This document shows positions 1 through 6,085 of a DNA stretch of 7,750 bases, piece after piece. The stretch spans positions 1-7,750 of the forward strand of contig JAFYUG010000016.1 in the NCBI GenBank assembly GCA_017558545.1. Reading direction: 5' to 3'. The notes under the pieces are model-generated. The model made no database searches. It was given only the letters and a program-made list of their open reading frames with translations, and had not been told where the DNA came from. This stretch comes from Oscillospiraceae bacterium. GTDB lineage: Bacteria > Bacillota > Clostridia > Oscillospirales > Oscillospiraceae. Both the position numbers and the translations under genes were made by a program. Position 1 is the first letter of the stretch. Each line of letters starts with the position of its first letter.

Positions 1-1762
1 GCATGGTCTCGACATCGTGGAGACCCATAAGGTCAAAGCGGAGACCATCCAGCTTATATTCCTTCACCCAGTAGGCGCAGGATTCCACCATAAACTTGCC
101 GAACATATAGCGCTCGGAGGCGGTATCGTTGCCGCAGCCGCTGGCGGAGGTGTTGGCGCCGCTGCTATCATAGCGATAGTAGTAATAGGGAACGATGCGG
201 TTGAAGGAGCTGTTGCCATCATAGGTATGGTTATAAACCATGTCCATGATAACGCCTATTCCGGCTTCGTGGAGAGCCTTCACCATCTCCTTATATTCTT
301 TAATTCTCACTTCGCCGTTATAGGGGTCGGTGGAATAGCTGCCCTCAGGCACATTATAGTTCTTGGGATCATAGCCCCAGTTGAATTCGTCCTCGGGAGT
401 GGTCTCGTCAACGGTGGCATAGTCATAAACAGGCAGCAGGTGGACATGGGTGATGCCCAGTTCCTTGAGATAATCCACGCCAACGCTCTCCCCTGCCTCG
501 TTCTTGAGGCCGGTTTCGGTGAAAGCCAGATACTTGCCCTTATATTCGCTGTCTTCAATCTTGTTGGAGAAGTCGCGGACATGAACTTCCCAGATTATAG
601 CCTCGGAATAGGAGGAAATCTTGTCAGTAAGCTCGGCGCTCTCCCAGCCTTCGGGGTTGGTGAGGCTGAGATCCACAACCATGCCGCGGTTGCCGTTTAC
701 GCCTGCTGCTCTGGCATAGGGGTCAACGGCCTCCTGAGTGCCAACGGAGGTGGTAACGGTGTAGGTATAATAGGTGCCGTGGCCGCAAGAGTCGGTGTGG
801 CTCCAAACGCCCTTATCGCCCTTTACCATTTCTACACTCTTATAGGCCTCGCCGCCATCGCCCTTTTCAAAGAGATTGAGGACCACCTTGCTTGCGGTGG
901 GAGCCCACACCTTGAAGGTGGTATTGCCGCCGGAAATGGTGGCGCCAAGATCTCTGCCGTCATAATGATAGTTATCGGCAAACCACCGGCTATCGAATAT
1001 CTCCATGGGGATAACATCCTTCTCGCCGTAGCCATCGAGCACAACGCGGTAAGAGGCGCTGAGGTCCATTGCTTCCGCCAGAATAATATCGCCGGAGGAT
1101 GCCTCCTTGCCAAGGGAGCTTAGCTGAGCAATTTCAACTTCCTTGTCCCCTGCATAAACTTTAATATCGCTTATATCGGAAATGGTGGTTTTGGGACTAA
1201 TGGTATATCGGATGACCTTTTCATCGGCCATGGATGCCATTTTGAACTTCTTTGCCATGTCTAAAGTTTTTCCTCCGTCTTTGCTTATATACTGGTTGCC
1301 GTCGCCTGTGAGCAGGTAGACAAAGGTCTCCTTGCCCTCGATTTTGGCGAAGCGGTCGGACTCATAGTCCTTGGTGGCGCTGCCCCAGGAGCTGCCGCCG
1401 GGGTCGGAGCAATCTCTGCGGACGATGAAGCCAACTTCCTCTATTCCCTCGGGAACGTTGACTATAACCTTTGCGCCATATTCGCACTCTGTGAAAAGGT
1501 AGCCCTTGCCGTCAGCGCCGGGAAACCAAATCCACATATCGCAGTTTTCATAGCCCTTGTCGCTCTGATAATAGAAGGTCAGCTGATTATGTCCTTCGGG
1601 AATGGGCTCAAAATACTCCTCCGGCTCGGGTTCGGGCTCGGGAGTGGGGGTTGGCTCTGCGGTGGCTTCGGGAGTGGGGGTTGGCTCTTCTGCCACCCGG
1701 CCGCAGGCGGCCATGGGAAGGAGCATACATACAATCAGGAGCAGCGCAATAATTTTCTTCAT
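1..1762 (-). CDS. pulA: Type I pullulanase lipoprotein, 5' part (3' end beyond the window)
   Basis: Hydrolyses alpha-1,6 branch links in pullulan, starch or glycogen (GH13 type I pullulanase). 587 codons are visible; the frame is open to the left edge, so the C-terminal part is missing from the window. Domains in order: lipoprotein signal peptide (MKKIIALLLI...MAAC, lipid-modified Cys20); Pro/Thr/Glu linker at about 25-56; CBM41 alpha-glucan-binding domain at about 60-158 (LTFYYQ, MWIWFPG); CBM48-like N-domain at about 266-360 (TFKVWAPTASKVVLNLF); then the GH13 barrel. The type I signature is FNWGYDP at 460-466. Region I is DMVYNH at 507-512. Region II is DGLRFDLMG, with Asp577 (codon 34-32) as the expected nucleophile. 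The acid/base Glu and third Asp lie outside the window. The ATG at 1762-1760 follows GAGGAG by 9 nt. It is the second gene after malQ, 13 bp downstream, and probably cotranscribed. The family call is firm; anchoring outside the membrane is inferred from the lipobox, which has Met rather than Leu at -3. Confidence 0.95.
   Translation of the reverse strand, partial: MKKIIALLLIVCMLLPMAACGRVAEEPTPTPEATAEPTPTPEPEPEPEEYFEPIPEGHNQLTFYYQSDKGYENCDMWIWFPGADGKGYLFTECEYGAKVIVNVPEGIEEVGFIVRRDCSDPGGSSWGSATKDYESDRFAKIEGKETFVYLLTGDGNQYISKDGGKTLDMAKKFKMASMADEKVIRYTISPKTTISDISDIKVYAGDKEVEIAQLSSLGKEASSGDIILAEAMDLSASYRVVLDGYGEKDVIPMEIFDSRWFADNYHYDGRDLGATISGGNTTFKVWAPTASKVVLNLFEKGDGGEAYKSVEMVKGDKGVWSHTDSCGHGTYYTYTVTTSVGTQEAVDPYARAAGVNGNRGMVVDLSLTNPEGWESAELTDKISSYSEAIIWEVHVRDFSNKIEDSEYKGKYLAFTETGLKNEAGESVGVDYLKELGITHVHLLPVYDYATVDETTPEDEFNWGYDPKNYNVPEGSYSTDPYNGEVRIKEYKEMVKALHEAGIGVIMDMVYNHTYDGNSSFNRIVPYYYYRYDSSGANTSASGCGNDTASERYMFGKFMVESCAYWVKEYKLDGLRFDLMGLHDVETM
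1638..1688 (-). repeat. 30-bp-period tandem repeat in the pullulanase linker
   Basis: Two identical 21-bp copies (1638-1658 and 1668-1688) lie 30 bp apart, so the reading frame is kept. Each encodes EPTPTPE in the low-complexity linker between the lipid anchor and the CBM41 domain. The linker continues as alternating Glu-Pro. Such linkers usually space a surface enzyme from the membrane. Copy-number change here would alter linker length in steps of ten residues without a frameshift. Confidence 0.8.
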
Positions 1763-1771
1763 ATTTCCCGT

Positions 1772-1778
1772 CTCCTCA
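1772..1778 (-). promoter_or_regulatory. Ribosome binding site of pulA, overlapping the malQ stop
   Basis: The minus strand reads TGAGGAG. The malQ stop TGA (1778-1776) shares bases with GAGGAG (1777-1772), which lies 9 nt before the pulA ATG. Ribosomes ending on malQ would therefore sit on the pulA entry site, which suggests translational coupling. Confidence 0.75.
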
Positions 1779-3266
1779 CTTATTTCGCTTGGTGCGAACT
1801 GTCATAGCCAGAATGGTCTCTCTAAGCTTCTTGGTGTTATATCGGGAGCTTGCTCTCCAGCCCCAGTTGCCCTGAGCGGTGGAGGGCTCGTTCATGCGCC
1901 CTTCCCTGTTGCCCAGCATCAGGAAATCCTGCAAGGGCACCATGGCAAGGTTTGCGCTGCTATTATAGGCAAACTCAATAAGGTCATATACGCGGCTTTG
2001 CTCCTTGTTGCGTGGGCATTCGTCGTTAAATCTTGCTCTTGCCTCGCCTTTCAGATTGCGAAGCCAGGTTACCGTGCAATCGGAATCATGGGAGGAGGCA
2101 TAAACCACGCAGTTAGAGCTTGTAAAACAGCGGGGAAGATTTTCGCTGTCGGGGTCATAGAAGGCGAAATGGAGCATCTTCATGCCGGGGAAGCCGGTGT
2201 CCTCCAAAAGCTCAATAACATCGGGGGTGATGAAGCCCAAGTCCTCGGCAATAATCTTGCCCTTGGGATAAGCCTCCTTGAGGGTGCGGAAAAGCTCAAT
2301 TCCGGGGGCAGAGTCCCATTTGCCGTTTCTTGCGGTGGGCTCGCCGAAGGGGATGTTATAGTAGCCTGCGAAGCCACGGAAATGGTCAATGCGGAGAATG
2401 TCATAAAGGCGGAAGGCGTTGCCAACGCGATTTATCCACCAACTAAAGCCCTCTTCCTTCTGTCGCGCCCAGTTATAAATGGGGTTGCCCCAAAGCTGAC
2501 CGTCGGCGGAGAAACCATCGGGAGGGCAGCCTGCCACAACGGTGGGGTTATACATATCGTCCAGCAAAAACTGCTCAGGAGCAGACCATACGTCCACACT
2601 GTCGTGAGCTACATATATGGGCATATCGCCAATGATGCCGATTCCCTTGCTCTTGGCGTAAGCGCGAAGGGATGCCCACTGGCTCATGAACTCAAACTGG
2701 CACCAGCGCCAAAAGTCCATCTTCTCCTCGAAGGCACTTGCCTCGGCCAAAGCCTTGGAATAATCTCTATGGCACTCATCCCAAGCCGTCCACTGGCGGA
2801 AGCCATAATGCTCCTTCAAGGCCATGAAAAGGGCGTAGCTTTCAAGCCATGAGGCATTTTTCTTCAAAAAGGCCTTGTATTCCCTGCTTTTTTCGAAGCG
2901 GGAATATGCCTTGCGGAGAATATCATAGCGGGTATTATAAAGTCTGCCATAGTCCACGCGGACAGAGGAAAACTTCTGCTGGGAAAGCTCTTCTTTAGTG
3001 AGGAGCTTTTTCTTTGCAAGAATTTCAAGGTCTATAAAATAAGGGTTACCTGCGGCGGTGGCGGGAGATTGATAGGGGCTATCTCCGTAAGAGGTGGGGT
3101 TAAGGGGCAAAACCTGCCAGCATTTCTGGCCACACTCATCCAGAAAATCAATGAAATCATAGGCGCAAGAGCCGAAAGAGCCTATTCCGTAGGGAGAAGG
3201 CAGACTGCTGACGGCCATGAGTATGCCCGCTTTATGACGAAAACCGAAATTTTTGGTATTTTCCAC
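1776..3266 (-). CDS. malQ: 4-alpha-glucanotransferase (amylomaltase, GH77)
   Basis: Transfers alpha-1,4-glucan segments between maltodextrins and releases glucose; a cytosolic enzyme of maltodextrin and starch use. 496 residues, the usual length for bacterial amylomaltase. The N-terminus has the family motif AVSSLPSPYGIGSFG (18-32), followed by QVLPLNPTSYGDSPYQS. Catalytic residues are visible: Asp294 in LRIDHFRGF (nucleophile), Glu341 in AEDLG (acid/base), and Asp394 in SSHDSDC (transition-state stabiliser). The C-terminal GRMNEPSTAQGNWGWR is also typical. There is no signal peptide. The start is GTG at 3266-3264: the frame has an upstream TGA and no in-frame ATG between them, and AAAGGA sits 10 nt before the GTG. 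Asn of the usual HDND is Ser here; the catalytic Asp is kept. First gene of a malQ-pulA unit, 13 bp before pulA. Confidence 0.96.
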   Translation of the reverse strand: MENTKNFGFRHKAGILMAVSSLPSPYGIGSFGSCAYDFIDFLDECGQKCWQVLPLNPTSYGDSPYQSPATAAGNPYFIDLEILAKKKLLTKEELSQQKFSSVRVDYGRLYNTRYDILRKAYSRFEKSREYKAFLKKNASWLESYALFMALKEHYGFRQWTAWDECHRDYSKALAEASAFEEKMDFWRWCQFEFMSQWASLRAYAKSKGIGIIGDMPIYVAHDSVDVWSAPEQFLLDDMYNPTVVAGCPPDGFSADGQLWGNPIYNWARQKEEGFSWWINRVGNAFRLYDILRIDHFRGFAGYYNIPFGEPTARNGKWDSAPGIELFRTLKEAYPKGKIIAEDLGFITPDVIELLEDTGFPGMKMLHFAFYDPDSENLPRCFTSSNCVVYASSHDSDCTVTWLRNLKGEARARFNDECPRNKEQSRVYDLIEFAYNSSANLAMVPLQDFLMLGNREGRMNEPSTAQGNWGWRASSRYNTKKLRETILAMTVRTKRNK

Positions 3267-3276
3267 AGCTAACGCA

Positions 3277-3282
3277 TCCTTT
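3277..3282 (-). promoter_or_regulatory. Ribosome binding site that supports the malQ GTG start
   Basis: The minus strand reads AAAGGA, 10 nt before GTG. Two nearby ATGs lie in other frames; one meets a stop after two codons. This site and the upstream in-frame TGA fix the GTG as the likely start. Confidence 0.65.
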
Positions 3283-3297
3283 CATTTTGTCATGATA

Positions 3298-3326
3298 AAT
3301 CTAACACAGAGCAGGGAAAAATACAA
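3298..3326 (-). promoter_or_regulatory. Candidate promoter for malQ-pulA (weak)
   Basis: On the minus strand TTGTAT (3326-3321) and TAGATT (3303-3298) are separated by 17 bp, about 30 bp before the malQ start. The boxes match the sigma-A consensus at only 3 of 6 and 4 of 6 positions. The placement after the upstream terminator is sensible, but the match is weak and may be chance. I found no clear operator or catabolite-response palindrome. Confidence 0.3.
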
Positions 3327-3454
3327 GGGAGTTGAATGAGCTCAAAGGCGGCAGCGAGCCTCACGCCCTACAAACAAGGGAGCCTTTAACCCCTTGAGCT
3401 TGTCATGCCGACCGAGCGCAAGCGAGCGGAGAGTATCTCAATTGCAATCCCTCA

Positions 3455-3479
3455 GTCAAAAATCAAATAGATTTTTGAC
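3455..3479. repeat. Perfect 10-bp inverted repeat in the intergenic element
   Basis: GTCAAAAATC (3455-3464) and GATTTTTGAC (3470-3479) are exact reverse complements around a 5-nt AAATA loop. There is no adjacent T-run of terminator type on either strand, so it is treated as part of the repeat element. Confidence 0.8.
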
Positions 3480-3480
3480 A

Positions 3481-3501
3481 GCTCCCTTTGCACAAGGGAG
3501 C
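3481..3501. repeat. Perfect 8-bp inverted repeat in the intergenic element
   Basis: GCTCCCTT (3481-3488) pairs exactly with AAGGGAGC (3494-3501) around a 5-nt loop. It lies one base from the neighbouring hairpin. The right arm is also part of the 16-bp direct repeat at 3492-3507. Confidence 0.8.
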
Positions 3502-3505
3502 CTTT

Positions 3506-3538
3506 AAAAAGTAAAAGCCGCGTGAAGATTCACGCAGC
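3506..3538 (-). terminator. Rho-independent terminator of the pilus operon
   Basis: On the minus strand a stem GCTGCGTGA / TCACGCGGC (9 bp, one G-T pair, 4-nt loop; 3538-3517) is followed by TTTTACTTTTT (3516-3506). It begins 7 nt after the second sortase's stop codon. A-rich sequence on the other flank gives a T-run on the plus strand too, so it could work in both directions. Confidence 0.88.
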
Positions 3539-3545
3539 TTTTTGT

Positions 3546-4217
3546 TTAGTTATCAAATGCCGTTTCCAATCTTTCGCAGCGGACGGTTACACGGTATTGG
3601 CCGCCAACTGTGCAGGTGAAGAGGGTCAAATCCCATTCATCGGCGCACATTTCCTCAACGGCGGTGGGCTGCAGGGTTTCCGTCAGCACAACGCGGTATT
3701 CAAAGCGGTTGCCATCCATATCCGTGAAGATAATCTCGCTATCAGGGCTGAGATTTTTCAGCTGTCCGAAATGGCAGTTGAAGTTATGGGCGGCGATTAT
3801 CAGATCATCCATATAGGCAGAGCCCATATAGCGGCAGGGAGCAACATTCAAGGCGGGATAGCTCCATGAGCTTATAACGGGCAGGCTCAGCCCCAAAGCG
3901 GGAATATCCAGAACGCCTATATAGTCCCAGCCGTCTATATTCACCTCGGGCATATCCATCCCGGGGTCAAGGATATAGTCGGGATACTCTATCTCCTCGG
4001 GATTTGTGACTATGGTTTCCATGCTCTCGCTTAAGCCGGGATAAACCGTCACTTCCTCTTTTTCGGGGATGGCGGAGGTGAGCTGCTGCAAGGCCTCAGT
4101 GCTGGAAGCGTTGGCGGAGTTTTCGCTATGCATATTCCATACGACCAAAGCGATGGCGGCGGCAAGGCACACCACGCCAAGGCTCATAAGAAGGTTGCCT
4201 TTTTTCTTAGCTTTCAT
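3546..4217 (-). CDS. Second pilus-locus sortase (class not assigned), possible wall-anchoring sortase
   Basis: Cysteine transpeptidase of the sortase family, 223 residues. One N-terminal membrane segment (about 9-27) after a KAKKK start suggests a type II membrane protein with its catalytic domain outside. Catalytic residues: His144 (IIAAHNF), Cys202 (LTLFTCT), Arg209 (GGQYRVTVR). The beta-strand start YIGVLDIPALGLSLPV is typical. It lacks the C-terminal membrane segment of class C enzymes and has a different spacing from Cys to Arg (7 residues, against 9 in the neighbouring class C enzyme). Ala replaces the usual Gly before the catalytic His. The ATG overlaps the 3' end of the ancillary pilin gene by 11 bp, with AGAGG 8 nt upstream, implying coupled translation. 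A role in attaching the finished pilus, or the IPQTG pilin, to peptidoglycan is inferred from position. Last gene before the terminator. Confidence 0.88.
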   Translation of the reverse strand: MKAKKKGNLLMSLGVVCLAAAIALVVWNMHSENSANASSTEALQQLTSAIPEKEEVTVYPGLSESMETIVTNPEEIEYPDYILDPGMDMPEVNIDGWDYIGVLDIPALGLSLPVISSWSYPALNVAPCRYMGSAYMDDLIIAAHNFNCHFGQLKNLSPDSEIIFTDMDGNRFEYRVVLTETLQPTAVEEMCADEWDLTLFTCTVGGQYRVTVRCERLETAFDN

Positions 4218-5139
4218 TTCGTCCGCCTCTTTTTCTTGCCATTCCCGCAGTGAGCAAGGCTATTCCGAGAACAGCAAGCAGGGGGATGGGCCACCAAAGC
4301 TGACCGGTCTGAGGTATATCGGGGGGAGGGGGAGGAGGGGGAGGCTCGTTTGTGTTGGTGATAACATAGGTGTTGCCTTTTTTCACCACTTCCGCGGTAT
4401 AGCCTGCCGGCACTTCCTCAAAAATATAGTAGCTATCCTTCTCAAGATTATCCCATGTGTATTCCCAACCGTTTTCTTCGGAAAGCTCAACAGTTTCATA
4501 GGTTTCACCGCCGCGGAGAAGATGGACAATTATTTTATTGGGACGGCTTTTTCCGTCATCCTTCCAAATCTTCTTCACATTGATTTTGGTGAACTCTTCA
4601 TCATCGGAATCGGGAATGCACTTGGCATGAAGCACCATGTCATAATCCCAGGTTCCGCTTTCTTCATCGTAGCTGGGCAAATAAACAAGCACGGATGTAA
4701 TATTATAATCCACATTGTTTTGGCTATGCTTGGCTCCGCGCACCAGATAGAGGCCGGTTTCAAGACCGCTGAAGCGGACAACGCCCTTATCATCGCTTTT
4801 CGCGGTGGCGGTGGGGAATATTCCGTTAAGAGCTGCCAAAGCCTCCAACTGCTTGCCAAGCTCCACGAGCCCCTCGCTATCAAGGCCGTTTATATCAGCG
4901 GACATATTCTTGAAAGAGCCGGTAAGCTCATAACCATCGCCGCCGGGTTTGGCAACAAGATAGACGGAGAACTCCACGCCTACAAGGGGGAAGCCCTCTT
5001 TGGGGTCATTGCAGTTAACGGTGAGGGAGCACTCGGCATCCACATCCATAACATTGGAAGCAAAGACAGGGGCGGAAAAGCTCATGAGGAATATAAGTAC
5101 ACTCAGGAGGAGCGCAAGGGTGGATATTCTTTTTTTCAT
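4207..5139 (-). CDS. Ancillary/basal pilin with one Cna-B domain and IPQTG sorting signal
   Basis: Secreted, sortase-processed surface protein of 310 residues. Signal peptide about 1-28 (MKKRISTLALLLSVLIF...VFA). The N-terminal domain (about 35-175) resembles minor pilins of clostridial loci (VGVEFSVYLVA, FSGLETGLYLVRG). A Cna-B domain spans about 185-264 (INVKKIWKDDGKSRP, YTWDNLEKDSYYIFEEVPAGY, YVITNT). Lys190, Glu241 and Asn262 are likely isopeptide-bond residues, judged by family pattern. Eight consecutive prolines (266-273) form a short stalk, followed by IPQTG (275-279), a membrane segment (about 281-300) and a basic tail RKRGGR. Cysteines at 37, 43 and 174 could form a disulfide. The ATG is well supported by AAAGGAGGAA with GGAGG 7 nt upstream. 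It lies 16 bp after the class C sortase gene and overlaps the next sortase gene by 11 bp. The basal rather than tip role is inferred from size and gene order. Confidence 0.92.
   Translation of the reverse strand: MKKRISTLALLLSVLIFLMSFSAPVFASNVMDVDAECSLTVNCNDPKEGFPLVGVEFSVYLVAKPGGDGYELTGSFKNMSADINGLDSEGLVELGKQLEALAALNGIFPTATAKSDDKGVVRFSGLETGLYLVRGAKHSQNNVDYNITSVLVYLPSYDEESGTWDYDMVLHAKCIPDSDDEEFTKINVKKIWKDDGKSRPNKIIVHLLRGGETYETVELSEENGWEYTWDNLEKDSYYIFEEVPAGYTAEVVKKGNTYVITNTNEPPPPPPPPDIPQTGQLWWPIPLLAVLGIALLTAGMARKRGGRNES
4321..4344. repeat. G/A-only tract encoding an eight-proline run
   Basis: 24 bases of only G and A on the plus strand, with G-runs of 6, 5, 2, 5 and 2. On the coding minus strand they give eight Pro codons (CCT/CCC) just before the IPQTG signal. 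Slippage-prone by composition; only three G-runs reach three bases, so a classical three-tetrad quadruplex is not obvious. Confidence 0.8.
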
Positions 5140-5155
5140 GGGCGTTCCTCCTTTC

Positions 5156-5983
5156 TTAATCTCTTCGTTTCTTGGGGTTGATAATAACTATTATAAACAG
5201 CACCAGCAAAATAGGCAAGGCCACAATGGGTGCCACAATGGTGGGCTCTATCTGTATGGCGTCCGCAACAACATGGACGACCTTGGCCTCTTCCGTTGTT
5301 TCAATGCGGTGGCCTCTCACCAGAAGGCGGTGGGAGTTAACGCCATAGGGAGTGCAGGTTACCAGGGTGCAGTAATCCATGCCCTCTTCAACAAGCAAAT
5401 TTTCCGTTACATGGGGCTCAACTATCAAAATCTGATCCACTTCATAGGTGAGAATTTCATCCAAAACTCTCAGCATGAACACATCGCCAACAACCAGCTT
5501 ATCGAGGTTAGTGAAAAGCTTGGCGGAGGGCAATCCTCGGTGGCCTGAGAGGACGCAGTGGCTGCTCTCGCCGCCGACGGGAAGGCTTGTCCAGTCCAAA
5601 TGGCCAATGGCTATCTGCAGCACGGACTCATCGGTGCCGTGGTATATAGGCAAAGAGCAGGATATAGAGGGGATTTCTATGTATCCCATGATGCCCAGAC
5701 CGGAGATATCCAAAATGCTGTCATAGATAGCGCGCTGTTCATCATCCAGCAGATAGGTATTGTTTCTTGAAAGCAGAGCCTTGTTATACTCCTTGGCTTC
5801 ATCCCAAAGATGAGCATAACGTTCCTCATCAATGTTGGCAACTTCCTCGCTATAGCTGGCTATAGCTCTTGATTGATGGAGGGAGTTCCAATAGTCGCTT
5901 ACTGTGGGGTACAGCAGCAAGGACAATCCTGCAAACAAGATCAGGAATAATAAAATTGTAACAAATCTATTCTTTTTCTTCAT
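5156..5983 (-). CDS. srtC: Class C sortase (pilin polymerase)
   Basis: Joins pilin subunits by cleaving the Thr-Gly bond of LPXTG-type signals and linking the Thr to a lysine of the next pilin. 275 residues. N-terminal membrane segment about 7-25; catalytic domain about 95-228; C-terminal membrane segment about 249-268 followed by NPKKRRD, the two-anchor layout of class C. Key motifs: MGYIEIP (99-105), LPIYHGT (111-117), LSGHRGLPSAKLF (145-157, His148), TLVTCTPYGVNSHRLLVRG (206-224, Cys210 and Arg219). The DPF/DPW lid motif of many class C sortases is not seen; the corresponding region reads TYLLDDEQRAIYDSIL. The ATG follows AAGGAGA with AGGAG 8 nt upstream. It lies between the major pilin (102-bp gap with a hairpin) and the ancillary pilin (16-bp gap), as expected for a pilus operon. 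Confidence 0.95.
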   Translation of the reverse strand: MKKKNRFVTILLFLILFAGLSLLLYPTVSDYWNSLHQSRAIASYSEEVANIDEERYAHLWDEAKEYNKALLSRNNTYLLDDEQRAIYDSILDISGLGIMGYIEIPSISCSLPIYHGTDESVLQIAIGHLDWTSLPVGGESSHCVLSGHRGLPSAKLFTNLDKLVVGDVFMLRVLDEILTYEVDQILIVEPHVTENLLVEEGMDYCTLVTCTPYGVNSHRLLVRGHRIETTEEAKVVHVVADAIQIEPTIVAPIVALPILLVLFIIVIINPKKRRD

Positions 5984-5997
5984 GCAGGCCTCTCCTT

Positions 5998-6037
5998 GCC
6001 GCTGCCGCCGGGGAGGGATTACCCTCCCCGGAGCGGC
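5998..6037 (-). promoter_or_regulatory. Strong hairpin between major pilin and sortase genes
   Basis: An inner 10-bp perfect stem CCGGGGAGGG (6008-6017) / CCCTCCCCGG (6022-6031) has a 4-nt loop. An outer 6-bp stem GCCGCT (5998-6003) / AGCGGC (6032-6037) extends it, with a 4-nt bulge (6004-6007). No T-run follows on either strand, so it is not a canonical terminator. On the minus strand the last paired base directly abuts the AAGGAG ribosome site of the sortase gene. Possible roles: partial attenuation, protection of the upstream pilin mRNA 3' end, an RNA-processing boundary, or damping of sortase translation. The structure is seen; the role is inference. Confidence 0.75.
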
Positions 6038-6085
6038 TGTGGTAAGAATTTATGTACTTAACTTATTTTCTGAAAGCTTTCCGGC

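Larger units (their letters stand above)
3374..3507. repeat. Composite intergenic repeat element bounded by 16-bp direct repeats
   Basis: The malQ/sortase gap holds two identical copies of ACAAGGGAGCCTTTAA (3374-3389 and 3492-3507), 118 bp apart in the same orientation. Between them are two adjacent perfect hairpins (3455-3479, 3481-3501), a palindrome ATTGCAAT (3441-3448), and a GC-rich stretch with a repeated CGAGCG (about 3412-3430). The right half, read on the minus strand, has the order TTAAAGGCTCCCTTGTGC, AAGGGAGCTGTCA, a variable stem, TGACTGAGGGATTG. From memory this resembles dispersed repeats in gut Clostridia. The left copy lacks its partner arm, so it looks like a partial second unit. 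No coding capacity or transposase is seen. Confidence 0.65.

Noticed and set aside
17..1123. Long plus-strand open frame opposite the pullulanase gene
   Set aside because: It is antisense to a strong pullulanase frame with catalytic motifs; its translation is low-complexity Gly/Ala/Ile-rich with no domain. Few TTA, CTA and TCA codons in the real gene explain its length.
1602..2852. Plus-strand open frame of 416 codons opposite malQ
   Set aside because: Its start is a Gly/Ser run antisense to the Pro/Glu linker of pullulanase, and it spans two real genes on the other strand. No recognisable domain.
3412..3430. CRISPR-like or tandem repeat from the doubled CGAGCG
   Set aside because: Only two short GC-rich copies, with no spacer-repeat periodicity.
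4321..4344. G-quadruplex in the plus strand
   Set aside because: Only three G-runs of three or more; the tract is fully explained by Pro codons. A two-tetrad form is possible but not supported.
4069..5181. Plus-strand open frame of 370 codons opposite the ancillary pilin
   Set aside because: Antisense to a gene with signal peptide, Cna-B domain and sorting signal. No coherent protein features.
5998..6037. Rho-independent terminator after the major pilin
   Set aside because: The stem is strong, but no T-run follows on the minus strand; the next bases are the sortase ribosome site.
6072..6081. Palindrome GAAAGCTTTC just after the major pilin stop
   Set aside because: Perfect but has no loop and is only 10 bp; likely chance, with no partner site seen.
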